NCBI RefSeq assembly: GCF_038595055.1
Contig: NZ_CP152002.1
Span: forward strand, 204,501-268,500
Direction: 5' to 3'
DNA from: Paenibacillus sp. FSL R7-0345
GTDB taxonomy: Bacteria > Bacillota > Bacilli > Paenibacillales > Paenibacillaceae
DNA length: 64,000 bases
Part shown: piece by piece, positions 25,619 to 34,453 of the stretch
Numbering within the stretch: the first letter of the stretch is position 1
Layout of the letters: each line of letters starts with the position of its first letter
Translations under genes and position numbers: made by a program
Notes under the pieces: generated by a model
The model's input: the letters and a program-made list of their open reading frames with translations, nothing else
Database searches by the model: none
What the model was told of the DNA's origin: nothing

Positions 25619-28600
25619 ATGACAAATTTTCGTGATCAGCTTATCGCCCATTATAAGTTCGATGATGCCGCAAATGCCGGCAGAGACAGCTCGGGACAGG
25701 GACAAGACGGCGCAGCTTCCGGCACAACAGTACCAGTAGTAACCGAAGTAGGCGGAAGAACGGCTGCCAGGTTCGCAGGAGGACCAAGCGGCACATCCTA
25801 TATTCAGCTGCCTGCCGGGCTGCTTACAAATGTAAGCGACAACAATGGCTTGACGGTAGCTGCCTGGGTGAACTTCAGCAAGGGTACGAATGTGTGGGAA
25901 CGTATCATTGATTTTGGCAAAAGCGAGGCCGGACCCTACCTGTTCCTGACCCGCGGACTGCGCGGTACACTGACGGCCGGCGGCGATCTGTCGGCTGATC
26001 CGGGGAGAGGTTATGCAGCAGGGGAGTGGATTCATTTTGCGCTGTCTGTCACCGGGACGCAGGGCGGTACGCTGAGCAGCGCCGGTCCGGTCGTCTATGT
26101 GAATGGTGAGGCGGCGGCCGACGGCTCTATCAGCCAGACCTCAAGCGGAAATTACGCCCAGCTGCGCAGATGGTTCGCTACCTTTGCTGATCCGGACAAT
26201 TACAGCCGCAATTTTATCGGGCGTTCGCAGTATGCGGTGGATGCTGATTTTGCCGGAGCGTTATCAGATCTGCGGATATACAAAGCCGGATTGTCGGAGG
26301 ATGAGGTCATTGAAGTGATGTGTGAATCGCTGACCGACCAGGAGATTGTGAAGCTGGCCAGAGACAAGTATCTGCCTGTCCTGAATTCGATTGTAACCAG
26401 TAACTTATCCCTGCCTTCGTCGCTGATGGGCGGAAAAGTACAGGTGGTCTGGACGTCAAGCCAGCCCGCTGTCCTGTCGGACTATGGTGTCATTCAGGAA
26501 ATTAGCGGGGCTGAGGCGGTAACGGTAACTGCGGTGCTGAGCAGGGGCAATGCCTCCAGTGAAAAAAGCTTCGGCCTCTCCGTGCTTCCGGCTCACTTGC
26601 CGCCCTACACGCTGACAGTGCATGGCGGCTGTGAGGTGCTGGATGTCAGTGAGGTGATGTATGGCCTGTTCTATGAGGATATCAACAATGCGGCTGATGG
26701 CGGCATTTATGCCGAGCTGGTGCAGAACCGTTCGTTTGAGTCCTTTGCTTTTGATACATACTCGCAGGTTTCCGGCGAATGCGGCTGTTCTACAGGACGG
26801 AACCGGGAGCCGCTGTTTGCCTGGTCGGGAGATACGGAGCTTATGAGCCCGCAGCATCACGGCGGCTTGAATGAGTTTTTTGGAATCGCGGATAAGGAGG
26901 TAAATGCGGTTTATGTGACAGTGGCGGACGGAGCAACGATCCGTAACCGCGGGTTCGCTGATTCTAACGGGCATTGTGCAATGTCGGTTGTTAAGGGCGC
27001 CAAATACGATTTTACAATCTGGGCCAAGGCGGAGTCCGGCGGGACGATTACGCTGCAGCTGCAGGATGCTGACGGTATGGCTGTCAGTGACGCAGTTATT
27101 GTACAGATAGAAGGCGGGACCGGCTGGAAGAAATACGGAGTGCTGCCGGAACAAGAAATTACACTGACAGGTACGGCTAAAGTGCTCGGTCAGCTTGTGC
27201 TCACTTTTAACGGTAAAATTTCCATTGATATGGTCTCACTTATGCCGCGCGATGTCTGGGGAGCAGGGGAGGAGACCGGCTCGCCGACTGCCCGCGCCAA
27301 TTATCTCGGCAACCCGAACTACCGGCTGAGAAAAGATCTCGTGCAGGCACTCGCCGGCATGCATCCCAAATTCCTGCGCTTCCCGGGCGGCTGTATCTCC
27401 GAGGGCTCCTTCATCTGGGAGAACGTCTATGACTGGAAGGATTCGGTCGGAGCGGTGGAGCTGCGCAAGGAGAATTTTAACGTTTGGGGCTACATGATGA
27501 CTATGGGCCTTGGTTATATGGAGTATTTTCAGCTGGCTGAGGATCTGAATGCGGCCCCGCTCCCGGTTATGGCCTGCGGCGTGCTGTGCCAGGCCCGGTC
27601 CGACTATGCCCATCCGGCAGGCGGGGCGCTGCGCGACTATTTTATACAAAACTTTACTGATCTCATCGACTTTGCGCTCAGTACCGATTTTGAGAGCAAT
27701 GAATGGGCGGCGCTGCGCAAAACGATGGGTCACGAAGCACCGTTTGATCTGCGTTATCTGGGCGTGGGCAATGAGAACTGGGGTACGGAGTTTTTTGCTA
27801 ACTTTGAAGTGTTCAAGGCGGCGATTGATGCTTATATGGAGTGCCACTATCCGGGTTATGAGCTGCATATTATCTCTACGGTCGGTGCCCAGGCGGATGA
27901 CGATGCCTACCAGCAGGGCTGGAAGTTCCTGAGCGGCAATTTGCGGGGAACGGCTGAGGTGGCTTTTGCCGACGGCCATGATGTTATTGAAGAAACGGTG
28001 ACCTGGTATCAGAAACAGCCGGATTACATGGACACCATTGCCGATGAGCACTACTACCGTTCCAATGAATATCTGCTCAAGAACGCTGACCGTTACAACT
28101 ACTACTATAGAGCGTATCAGGCTGACGGCAGCATAGACTGGAAGGCGACCTCCAAGGTATTTGTCGGGGAGTATGCATCCACGGATAAAAATACACTGGC
28201 CGGCGCTGTCGCCGAAGCCGCAATCATGACCGGTTTTGAAAATAACGCTGACGTTGTGCGGCTGGCAGCCTATGCGCCGCTGTTCAACAAAGTGCTGACT
28301 GACGGCACCTACCGCTGGACCCCGGACTGCATCTGGTTTGACGATGAGACGGTCTGGTTCACGCCGAATTATTATGTACAGCAGCTTTACGCCAAGTACC
28401 TGGGCAACAAGGTGCTCGCCACTTCCTTCTCGTATTATGCCAAAGGTAAACCGGCGGCACTTGTCCCGCATGGCGGGGTTGAAATTTCTGCAGGCAGTGC
28501 GGATCTGCTGGTGAAACGGGTCACCGTTATTTCCAACAAAGACGGCAGCGTGCTGCTGGATCAGGATTTCACTCGGGAGCTTCATCCCGGCTGGCAGGTG

Positions 28601-29365
28601 ATTCCGGGCCCGGCTGAGCATGTTGTGCAAGGCGGCGAAGGTGTGCTGCTGAAGGGGCAGGGCAGCGGCCGCAGCGGACTCTATTTCCTGAACGACAGCT
28701 GGTCTGACTATACCTTGGAGGTTGTGGCTTCCCGGAGACAGGGTGCGGATGGCTTCTATGTCGGCGTGGGCTTAACAGATATTGCTGCAGAGACAAAGAA
28801 TGTTCTGGAGTATGCTGTCGGCTACGGCGGAAACGCTACGGGCCTTAAGGTATTCAAGCAGGGAGCAGAGGCTTACACGCTTGGCGACTACTCCTCCAGC
28901 ACGGCAGCAGGTAATCTGCGGGCAGCATGCTATGAGGGGATAGAGGATAATACAGAATACACGATTACGGTGAACTACGGCGGCGCGGACGGCAGCAGAC
29001 TGCTTTGTTCTTACACGGACGGGGCGACTAGCAGCAGGGTGCTGGATTACAAGCTGGAGGCTTATAACAGCGAGGTGTTCAACTCGGTTACCCGAGATGC
29101 TGAGCATGTATATGTGAAGCTGGTGAATCCAGATGATGTGGCAAAAGCGACAGAGCTGAAGCTGCTGGATTTAAACGTTACCGGTACTGCGAAGCTGATC
29201 ACCCTCAGCGGTGATGCCTGGCTGGTTCATGTGCCTAATGTGAATCAGAAGCTGAGCGAGCGAATCGTTCCGCAGGAGCAGCAGATCATGCTGGACGGCA
29301 GCCCGCTGGTGCTGAACCTGCCGGCCAACTCGGTGAATGTGCTGGTGCTGGACCTGGGAGTTTAG
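25619..29365 (+). CDS. Large alpha-L-arabinofuranosidase (GH51) with LamG and Ig-like modules
   Basis: Start ATG 25619 follows TTGGGAGAG and gives 1248 residues. Domains in order: a LamG/concanavalin-like jelly roll, about 8-230 (LIAHYKFDDAAN; LRIYKAGLSEDEV); an Ig-like segment, 235-325 (VVWTSSQPAVLSDYGVI); and the GH51 catalytic barrel, about 330-830 (KFLRFPGGCISEG), with acid/base Glu719 in VGNENWG and nucleophile Glu851 in VGEYAST. The C-terminal beta-sandwich is interrupted by a second LamG-like insertion (about 960-1140). It removes terminal arabinose from arabinan or arabinoxylan side chains. No signal peptide is visible, so it is either cytoplasmic or exported by another route, which is odd for a protein carrying binding modules. 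Confidence 0.85.
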   Translation: MTNFRDQLIAHYKFDDAANAGRDSSGQGQDGAASGTTVPVVTEVGGRTAARFAGGPSGTSYIQLPAGLLTNVSDNNGLTVAAWVNFSKGTNVWERIIDFGKSEAGPYLFLTRGLRGTLTAGGDLSADPGRGYAAGEWIHFALSVTGTQGGTLSSAGPVVYVNGEAAADGSISQTSSGNYAQLRRWFATFADPDNYSRNFIGRSQYAVDADFAGALSDLRIYKAGLSEDEVIEVMCESLTDQEIVKLARDKYLPVLNSIVTSNLSLPSSLMGGKVQVVWTSSQPAVLSDYGVIQEISGAEAVTVTAVLSRGNASSEKSFGLSVLPAHLPPYTLTVHGGCEVLDVSEVMYGLFYEDINNAADGGIYAELVQNRSFESFAFDTYSQVSGECGCSTGRNREPLFAWSGDTELMSPQHHGGLNEFFGIADKEVNAVYVTVADGATIRNRGFADSNGHCAMSVVKGAKYDFTIWAKAESGGTITLQLQDADGMAVSDAVIVQIEGGTGWKKYGVLPEQEITLTGTAKVLGQLVLTFNGKISIDMVSLMPRDVWGAGEETGSPTARANYLGNPNYRLRKDLVQALAGMHPKFLRFPGGCISEGSFIWENVYDWKDSVGAVELRKENFNVWGYMMTMGLGYMEYFQLAEDLNAAPLPVMACGVLCQARSDYAHPAGGALRDYFIQNFTDLIDFALSTDFESNEWAALRKTMGHEAPFDLRYLGVGNENWGTEFFANFEVFKAAIDAYMECHYPGYELHIISTVGAQADDDAYQQGWKFLSGNLRGTAEVAFADGHDVIEETVTWYQKQPDYMDTIADEHYYRSNEYLLKNADRYNYYYRAYQADGSIDWKATSKVFVGEYASTDKNTLAGAVAEAAIMTGFENNADVVRLAAYAPLFNKVLTDGTYRWTPDCIWFDDETVWFTPNYYVQQLYAKYLGNKVLATSFSYYAKGKPAALVPHGGVEISAGSADLLVKRVTVISNKDGSVLLDQDFTRELHPGWQVIPGPAEHVVQGGEGVLLKGQGSGRSGLYFLNDSWSDYTLEVVASRRQGADGFYVGVGLTDIAAETKNVLEYAVGYGGNATGLKVFKQGAEAYTLGDYSSSTAAGNLRAACYEGIEDNTEYTITVNYGGADGSRLLCSYTDGATSSRVLDYKLEAYNSEVFNSVTRDAEHVYVKLVNPDDVAKATELKLLDLNVTGTAKLITLSGDAWLVHVPNVNQKLSERIVPQEQQIMLDGSPLVLNLPANSVNVLVLDLGV

Positions 29366-29475
29366 CGGGTTAAGGGTGGTCTAAGTGCAACTGCAATCTG
29401 AGTGCAACTGCAACTCAAGTCAAATCCCTGGGTGCTGCCTTTGCTATGATTCATAGTGAAAGGAGAGAGGCAACA

Positions 29476-30387
29476 ATGTACGAATGGAACGAGATGGTTC
29501 AGCAGATGATTGACTGGATTGACGGTGATCTTACGGATGCCCCGACCCTGCTGCGGATGTCGGAGGAGCTTGGTTATTCGCCGTATTATTGCACCAGGCA
29601 GTTTCATACCCTGACTGGTATGACGGTGCGCGATTATATCCGGCTGCGGCGGATCAGCCGTGCCGCCCTGGAGCTCCGCGATACGGATGCCCGCATTCTG
29701 GATATAGCCGTAAAGTACGGATTTTCTTCGCAGGAGGCATTTTCGCGGGCTTTTGTAAAGGCTTTTAAGCTGACACCCGGAGCTTACCGTACAGCCCGCA
29801 GTCCTATTCCGCTCGCCATTCGTGCTGAGGTGTTCTCTCCTTATCATTATCTGATGAAGGAGCGGGAAAAAATGCGGGAGGTTCATCTGCAGGCAGCTCA
29901 GATTAAGCTTGAGTTCATACCAGCCCATAAATTTATCGGGATTTGGGATCCGGGTTCGGTCAATTACGGCGGATTCTGGAACAACGGACACGACTGTGAC
30001 GAGGTGTCGGGAACGCTGGAGAGCATGTCTCATCATACGCTGGAGGGTCAGCTGGGCCAGACGGCCGGGTGGTTCTATCGAAACGGGCAAAAGGGTTATT
30101 TGTACGGAATCCCTGTACCGGCTGATTATGCCGGGGAGGTTCCGGAGGGAATGGAATGCCGGGATATCCCGGCTTCGGAGTACCTGGTCTTTTTCCACCC
30201 TCCGTTTGATTACCTGCAGGATAACGGGGCGGTCATGCGCACAGTGGAGGAAGTAGCCTGGAACTATGACCCTGCACAGATAGGCTATGCCTGGGACGTG
30301 GAAGAGAAGCAGGATTACCAGCGCCATTTTCCGGAGGGCTACGGTTATGCCGTGCTGCGGCCGGTGAAGAAGCTGGGATTGGAGTAA
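29476..30387 (+). CDS. AraC-family regulator with GyrI-like effector domain
   Basis: ATG 29476 follows AAGGAGAG by a good distance; the ATG at 29446 has no ribosome site. The 303-residue protein has the AraC double helix-turn-helix at its N-terminus (about residues 5-110: LLRMSEELGYSPYYCTRQF; ILDIAVKYGFSSQEAFSRAF), then a GyrI-like small-molecule-binding domain (about 150-300; FIGIWDPGS; GYLYGIPVPA). This is the Rob/SoxS-like arrangement, typical of regulators responding to drugs or hydrophobic ligands. No target operator was identified. It follows the GH51 gene but is separated by 110 bases and is probably independent. Confidence 0.82.
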   Translation: MYEWNEMVQQMIDWIDGDLTDAPTLLRMSEELGYSPYYCTRQFHTLTGMTVRDYIRLRRISRAALELRDTDARILDIAVKYGFSSQEAFSRAFVKAFKLTPGAYRTARSPIPLAIRAEVFSPYHYLMKEREKMREVHLQAAQIKLEFIPAHKFIGIWDPGSVNYGGFWNNGHDCDEVSGTLESMSHHTLEGQLGQTAGWFYRNGQKGYLYGIPVPADYAGEVPEGMECRDIPASEYLVFFHPPFDYLQDNGAVMRTVEEVAWNYDPAQIGYAWDVEEKQDYQRHFPEGYGYAVLRPVKKLGLE

Positions 30388-30402
30388 ACAGCCGAGATGA
30401 AG

Positions 30403-30424
30403 GCCGCCCTGTTGGGCGGCTTTT
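30403..30424 (+). terminator. Terminator after AraC/GyrI regulator
   Basis: GCCGCCC (30403-30409), loop TGTT, GGGCGGC (30414-30420), then TTTT. Confidence 0.85.
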
Positions 30425-30460
30425 GCTGTTGGCGGTCCGGACAGCTGCTGACTTGGCAAA

Positions 30461-30746
30461 GGAAAAAATGCTCTTGATTCCGCCGAAAGTAGGCCGACGG
30501 GCGAAATGAAGGGCAAAAATGCTCTTGATTCCGCCGAAAGTAGGCCGACGGGCGAAATGAAGGGCAAAAATGCCTTTGATTCCGCCAAAAGTAGGCTGAC
30601 GGACGGGATGAAAGGCAAAAATGCCTTTGATTCCGCCGAAAGTAGGCCGACGGACGGGATGAAGGGCAAAAATGCCTTTGATTCCGCCGAAAGTGGGCTG
30701 ACGGACAAAATGAAAGGCAAAAATGCCTTTGATTCCGCCGAAAGTA
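30461..30746. repeat. Tandem array A: six copies of a 51-bp unit
   Basis: The anchor GATTCCGCCGAAAGTAGG recurs at 30476, 30527, 30578, 30629, 30680 and 30731, exactly 51 bases apart, with a few substitutions per copy. Between anchors lies a hairpin AAAGGCA-AAAA-TGCCTTT. Because 51 is divisible by three, several frames on both strands are open through the array (for example a 17-residue repeat MKGKNAFDSAESRPTDG). There is no ribosome site or family match, so it is treated as non-coding. It occupies the gap between the convergent AraC/GyrI and XRE genes. Confidence 0.9.
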
Positions 30747-30798
30747 GCGAACCAGTAAAAGGAGAGGCTTCAATGCCTCTCCTTTGCCATAAGCAGGC

Positions 30799-32589
30799 CT
30801 ACCGTACCTCAGCCTGTTCGAGTATCTTCGTCGCCAGCTCATCGCCGCGCTGGTCAAGGCCTGCTGCCTCCTGCAGAAGCTCTGCCTGCTGCCTGCGGTT
30901 TTTCTGATCCCAGAGCTGTTTAGGGGAAGCGTGTGCTTCAAGGCTGGCCGGTAAAGGCATGTTACTATAATAATAATCGAGCAGTGTATACAGCTGTTCA
31001 TAGGTAGCTGCCATCTCACTCAAAAGCGCATACGCCGCCGGATTCTGCACCAGACCCAGTGAAGCTTTTAAATAGGCGGCTGCACTTCTTCGGGCATCGG
31101 CCAGCGCCATCATGCAGAAGTGGTTGACGCTGTAGCGGCGTAAGAAGATGCCGGCATCGGCAACTGTGTACCACGCATCATCCAGCAGACCTTCCTGCCA
31201 GGCAGCCATGGCGTTATATCCCACGAGATAACCCTGATACTCCTCCGCCTGCATAGCTTCGAGTTTGACCCGGAGAGAGGTATAGAGGCAGTCCAGTGCC
31301 GGCGGGATTTCTCCGTGCTTTTCCAGATAGAGCAGCTTATACGGCCAATGGTCTACGTACAAATAACCCTTGCTGTTCTTCATCGTCTCCTGGAATTCGG
31401 GTTCATCTTTCAGTTCCGTAAAGGTCTCCTCATCAAAATAGCTCCGGCACAGCAGCGTGTCTCCATTATCGAGATAGCCTGTAATGACTCCCCATTCGGG
31501 CGCGACCCTAAGGTTCAGAGCGACTGGCAGGCACTGCCGATGGAGACTGTTTATAATAGAAGCCCGTTCAAGTCTGCGTTCTTCAGCCGTAAGCCGGTTT
31601 GCCCAGCGGGCCTTGAGCCCGTATGCGCTGAAGGCCGGTGAAGCATAATCGTAGGCGGCAAAGGCGTCAGCGGCGCTGAAATCCCATACCGGAGTAAACG
31701 CCACTCTCCAGCACGCCCCCGAAACGCCCATCACTGCATCATAGCAGGTATCAACCCCCATGGCAGACAAGGAGGTGTAAAGCGCCCCCGCCCATGAGCA
31801 GTCCATTCGTTTGCCAAAGCCGAGATGGTTTACATTTTCGATAATATGATGCCGGCAGGACGATCCTCCTGCAAACAGCCGGGTCCGGTCAAGATTGTAA
31901 TGGATTCGTTCTCCCTCGGCACAGCTTATCGCATGAATTCCGTCTGCATTCACATAAACGATCAGCAGATATTCACTGCCTTCATGTCCCATTGTGCTTG
32001 GAAAAAGCTCCTGGTCTACCGTAAACTGCGTCCATTCAAAATAAGCATAGTGTTTCATCTTCTGCAGCATATCCCGTCCGGCCCTTTCATTGCCGTATAC
32101 GGCGTGAACAAGTGTCAGTTCGCTTTTGCCCAAAGGATAGCCTTGTGAATGTACATCAATCTGCAGGAGCTGCCCCTTGAGCGCAAAAGCTGAATAAATT
32201 CCGGAGGGTGTCCCATATTTAATGAGCAGCAGCTTAGCCCGGTCGGTGTGCAGTAATCCCTGAAAAAACTGGTCGCTCAGGCTCAGCGTAAGTTTATTTC
32301 CGGTAATAAGCTGGTTTATCCAATGGGTGACGTCAATCTGTTCATTTCCGTCAGTGTAGACAGCTGAGAGCACCGTAAGCTCTTGCGGCAGCAGGATGCT
32401 GTCGATGGAATGTCCCAGAACGGCAGAGAGCAGCGGAAGGGTGGAGGTTTCAGGCAGTGATCTGCCGGTTTCCCATTTGGATACGGCCTGGGCGCTGACA
32501 TGCAGCTGTTCGGCCAGCTGCTCCTGGGATAGCTGTTTTTCTCTGCGTAGTATGGAGATTCGTCTGCCAACCTGTTCAATATTCATCAT
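30799..32589 (-). CDS. Large XRE-family regulator with BtrH/cysteine-peptidase-like middle domain
   Basis: The start is ATG 32589 after GGGAGAAAAGGT; the frame is open further upstream, but those codons lie in intergenic DNA and the tRNA gene. About 596 residues. Residues 5-60 are a Cro/CI helix-turn-helix (ISILRREKQLSQEQLAEQLHVSAQAVSKWETGRSLPE broken by the usual turn). Residues about 240-400 (MDCSWAGALYTSLSAMG; GVSGACWRVAF; WGVITGYLDNG) resemble the papain-like fold of BtrH N-terminal domains, although a catalytic His is not evident. The C-terminal 170 residues are helical and may be TPR-like. A DNA-binding domain joined to such a domain suggests ligand or peptide sensing. Its target genes are unknown. 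Confidence 0.65.
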   Translation of the reverse strand: MMNIEQVGRRISILRREKQLSQEQLAEQLHVSAQAVSKWETGRSLPETSTLPLLSAVLGHSIDSILLPQELTVLSAVYTDGNEQIDVTHWINQLITGNKLTLSLSDQFFQGLLHTDRAKLLLIKYGTPSGIYSAFALKGQLLQIDVHSQGYPLGKSELTLVHAVYGNERAGRDMLQKMKHYAYFEWTQFTVDQELFPSTMGHEGSEYLLIVYVNADGIHAISCAEGERIHYNLDRTRLFAGGSSCRHHIIENVNHLGFGKRMDCSWAGALYTSLSAMGVDTCYDAVMGVSGACWRVAFTPVWDFSAADAFAAYDYASPAFSAYGLKARWANRLTAEERRLERASIINSLHRQCLPVALNLRVAPEWGVITGYLDNGDTLLCRSYFDEETFTELKDEPEFQETMKNSKGYLYVDHWPYKLLYLEKHGEIPPALDCLYTSLRVKLEAMQAEEYQGYLVGYNAMAAWQEGLLDDAWYTVADAGIFLRRYSVNHFCMMALADARRSAAAYLKASLGLVQNPAAYALLSEMAATYEQLYTLLDYYYSNMPLPASLEAHASPKQLWDQKNRRQQAELLQEAAGLDQRGDELATKILEQAEVR

Positions 32590-32793
32590 GACCTTTTCTC
32601 CCGGATTCAAATTCGACGTCGTAATTTCATTATAATTCCCCCGTCTGTAATGAACAGCGATTAGAGTAGGAGGAGCCCTGTGCAAAATCAACTGCCGGTT
32701 GAGCGTCAGAGGATGCTGAGCATGTGAGAGGGTATTAAAATCCCGGCTGATGAGATAAGCGTTAGAGTTTTTTATGATTTTTTCGAAAAAGGC

Positions 32794-32822
32794 TTGCGCA
32801 ATTCTGGATTTCATGATATATT
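32794..32822 (+). promoter_or_regulatory. Promoter of tRNA-Leu
   Basis: TTGCGC (32794-32799), a 17-base spacer and TATATT (32817-32822) lie 26 bases before the tRNA. Confidence 0.6.
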
Positions 32823-32848
32823 CATTCTTGTGCCGCGATAAACGATTT

Positions 32849-32932
32849 GCGGTCGTGGCGGAATTGGCAGACGCGCACGGTTCAGGTCCGTGTGGTAGCA
32901 ATACCGTGGAGGTTCGAGTCCTCTCGACCGCA
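32849..32932 (+). tRNA. tRNA-Leu (anticodon CAG)
   Basis: The 84-base gene folds as a class II tRNA. Acceptor arms are GCGGTCG (32849-32855) and CGACCGC (32925-32931) with discriminator A. The anticodon stem CACGG/CCGTG encloses loop TTCAGGT, giving anticodon CAG. A long variable arm (GTGGTAGCAATACC) and T arm GAGG-TTCGAGT-CCTC follow. The 3' CCA is not encoded. Confidence 0.96.
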
Positions 32933-32942
32933 TACTAGCAAA

Positions 32943-32987
32943 GAAGCTTCCGAATTGCCCTTGGGCAGTCCGGAGGCTTTTTTCATT
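32943..32987 (+). terminator. Terminator after tRNA-Leu
   Basis: An outer stem AAGC-TTCCG with CGGA-GGCTT and an inner TTGCCC/GGGCA-type stem (32943-32982) are followed by TTTTTT. Confidence 0.8.
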
Positions 32988-33009
32988 ATATTTAGTCTGG
33001 TGGGGGACG

Positions 33010-33170
33010 AACCGAGTGTTAGTGCCAGGTGCTGGTATCGAGCCGGGGGATCGTGCTGAGTACTAATGCCGAGTAGAGTACCGAGTTGAGTGCGGGTGCT
33101 GAGTACTACTGCTGAGTCGAGTACTGAGTAGAGTGCTGAGGCTGAGCGTTAGTGCTGAGCCGAGTAACGG
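33010..33170. repeat. Degenerate GAGTACTGAG-type low-complexity tract
   Basis: About 160 bases are made of many imperfect copies of GAGT-A/G-CTGAG and CCGAGTAGAGT words without a strict period. No coding or structured feature is evident. It lies between the tRNA terminator and repeat cluster 2. Confidence 0.6.
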
Positions 33171-33188
33171 CGGTAACTAAGACCCGGG

Positions 33189-33374
33189 CTAACGGACACC
33201 AGAGGCCTTATTTTCCTGTAAAAGCGTACTTTGCCTGGCTAACGGACCGTAGCGCTCTTATTTCCTCTCGAACAGTGGTTAGTGAGGCCGAAAGCGGCGG
33301 ATAAGGTCGCTGGAGTCCGTTAGCGTGTCTAAAAAGCAATTTCGGCTGAAATAACGTCATCTGAGTCCGTTAGC
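33189..33374. repeat. Intergenic repeat cluster 2: two forward and two inverted copies
   Basis: Forward copies at 33189-33213 and 33239-33263 and inverted copies at 33299-33323 and 33349-33374 of the CTAACGGAC...TTATTT element. Within each arm the copies are exactly 50 bases apart. The layout is the same as in cluster 1. Confidence 0.82.
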
Positions 33375-33385
33375 CGACCCTCCCG

Positions 33386-34297
33386 TCAATAAGACAACAA
33401 AGCCGATCCGGCTCCAGGTGCCGCCTGCTGCTTACGGAAGGCGGAAGGCGACATGCCGGCCAGCTTGTTAAAAATCCGGTTGAACTGCGAGAAGCTGGTG
33501 AACCCGCACTGCTCGGCAATGCCGGATATTTTGAGGCGGGTATGGATCAGCAGGTGCTGGGCTTTGCGGACGCGGGTGGTCTGGATGTATTCGGTCAGGG
33601 TGGAGCCGGTGACTCTTTTGAACTGGTGCGATAAGTAATAAGGGCTGGTGAAAAACTCCCTGGCAATAGAATCTAGTGATAGCTCGCTGCTGTAGTTGGC
33701 GTGGATATAGGCGGTGATGGAATATATTTTTTGCGCTGCCGTACTGCCGGCTTCCTCCAGCACGTAGCTGTTCTGATCCTGCTGCTGGCATAAGGCGCAT
33801 AGAAACTGCTGGAACAGCGTGTGTACCAGTACCGGATTCAGCGGGGAATCACTGTGCGACAGGGTGAAAATAGCGTTAAGCGGATCGAATACGGCGCTGC
33901 GCACCTCGCCCGTCAGACGGTAAATCGGCACCTCTTCGCTGAACGGGAGCAGCATGCTTTTGTAGGCGTCATCCAGACCAAAAGTGCCGGCAGGAATGGC
34001 AAAGTTAATGATCAGCCGCTTATGCGGAGGGCCTTCCGGATACTGGGTCATGTGCAGCAGGTACGGGCGGAGCAGGACGATGTCGTACTTGCGGAGGGCG
34101 TGGATTTTGCCGTCAATGACGTGGGTGGCCCGGGAATCCATCAGAATATGAATCTCATAAAAATCATGTTCATGCTGGAACTCCATATTAATGTTATGCG
34201 ACCGCTCGTCATAGTCAAAATAATAAAAAAGCGGATCACCCGGCGTATTTATGTTAACACTGTACCCCTGCTCATATAGTAAGCCGTTTTCAAGCAT
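33386..34297 (-). CDS. AraC-family regulator (cupin sensor), divergent from GH38/GH105 genes
   Basis: The 303-residue protein has an N-terminal cupin-like sugar-sensing domain (about residues 20-150; HEHDFYEIHILM, then KYDIVLLRPYLLHM, the metal/ligand barrel pattern) and a C-terminal AraC DNA-binding domain (about 195-295; LSLDSIAREFFTSPYYLSHQF; ISGIAEQCGFTSFSQFNRIF). GAGAGGA precedes the ATG. It is transcribed away from the alpha-mannosidase operon 157 bases away, the usual arrangement for a regulator of that operon. The inducer is presumably an oligosaccharide. Confidence 0.83.
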   Translation of the reverse strand: MLENGLLYEQGYSVNINTPGDPLFYYFDYDERSHNINMEFQHEHDFYEIHILMDSRATHVIDGKIHALRKYDIVLLRPYLLHMTQYPEGPPHKRLIINFAIPAGTFGLDDAYKSMLLPFSEEVPIYRLTGEVRSAVFDPLNAIFTLSHSDSPLNPVLVHTLFQQFLCALCQQQDQNSYVLEEAGSTAAQKIYSITAYIHANYSSELSLDSIAREFFTSPYYLSHQFKRVTGSTLTEYIQTTRVRKAQHLLIHTRLKISGIAEQCGFTSFSQFNRIFNKLAGMSPSAFRKQQAAPGAGSALLSY

Positions 34298-34453
34298 GTC
34301 CTCTCACCGCCTATCCCCGTTATTTTCTTCATTATAGGTTTTAAAAAGCAAAAGATGCAATAAATATGCCCCATTCCCGCAAATAAAGCGTAGTTTTTGA
34401 GCCTGGAGGTTTGATATATTGGCAATATGAAAACGGATACAAGGGGTGAGGGA

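Noticed and set aside
27236..28630. 464-residue minus-strand frame inside the GH51 gene
   Set aside because: It is a shadow of a high-GC coding region, and the sense frame contains clear GH51 catalytic motifs.
30506..30907. Protein with 17-residue repeats (MKGKNAFDSAESRPTDG) across array A
   Set aside because: The 51-bp period keeps frames open on both strands by arithmetic, there is no ribosome site, and the frame runs into the convergent XRE gene.
32590..32901. Longer N-terminus for the XRE regulator, extending into the tRNA region
   Set aside because: The frame happens to stay open, but it crosses the complement of the tRNA-Leu gene, and a good ribosome site marks the start at 32589.
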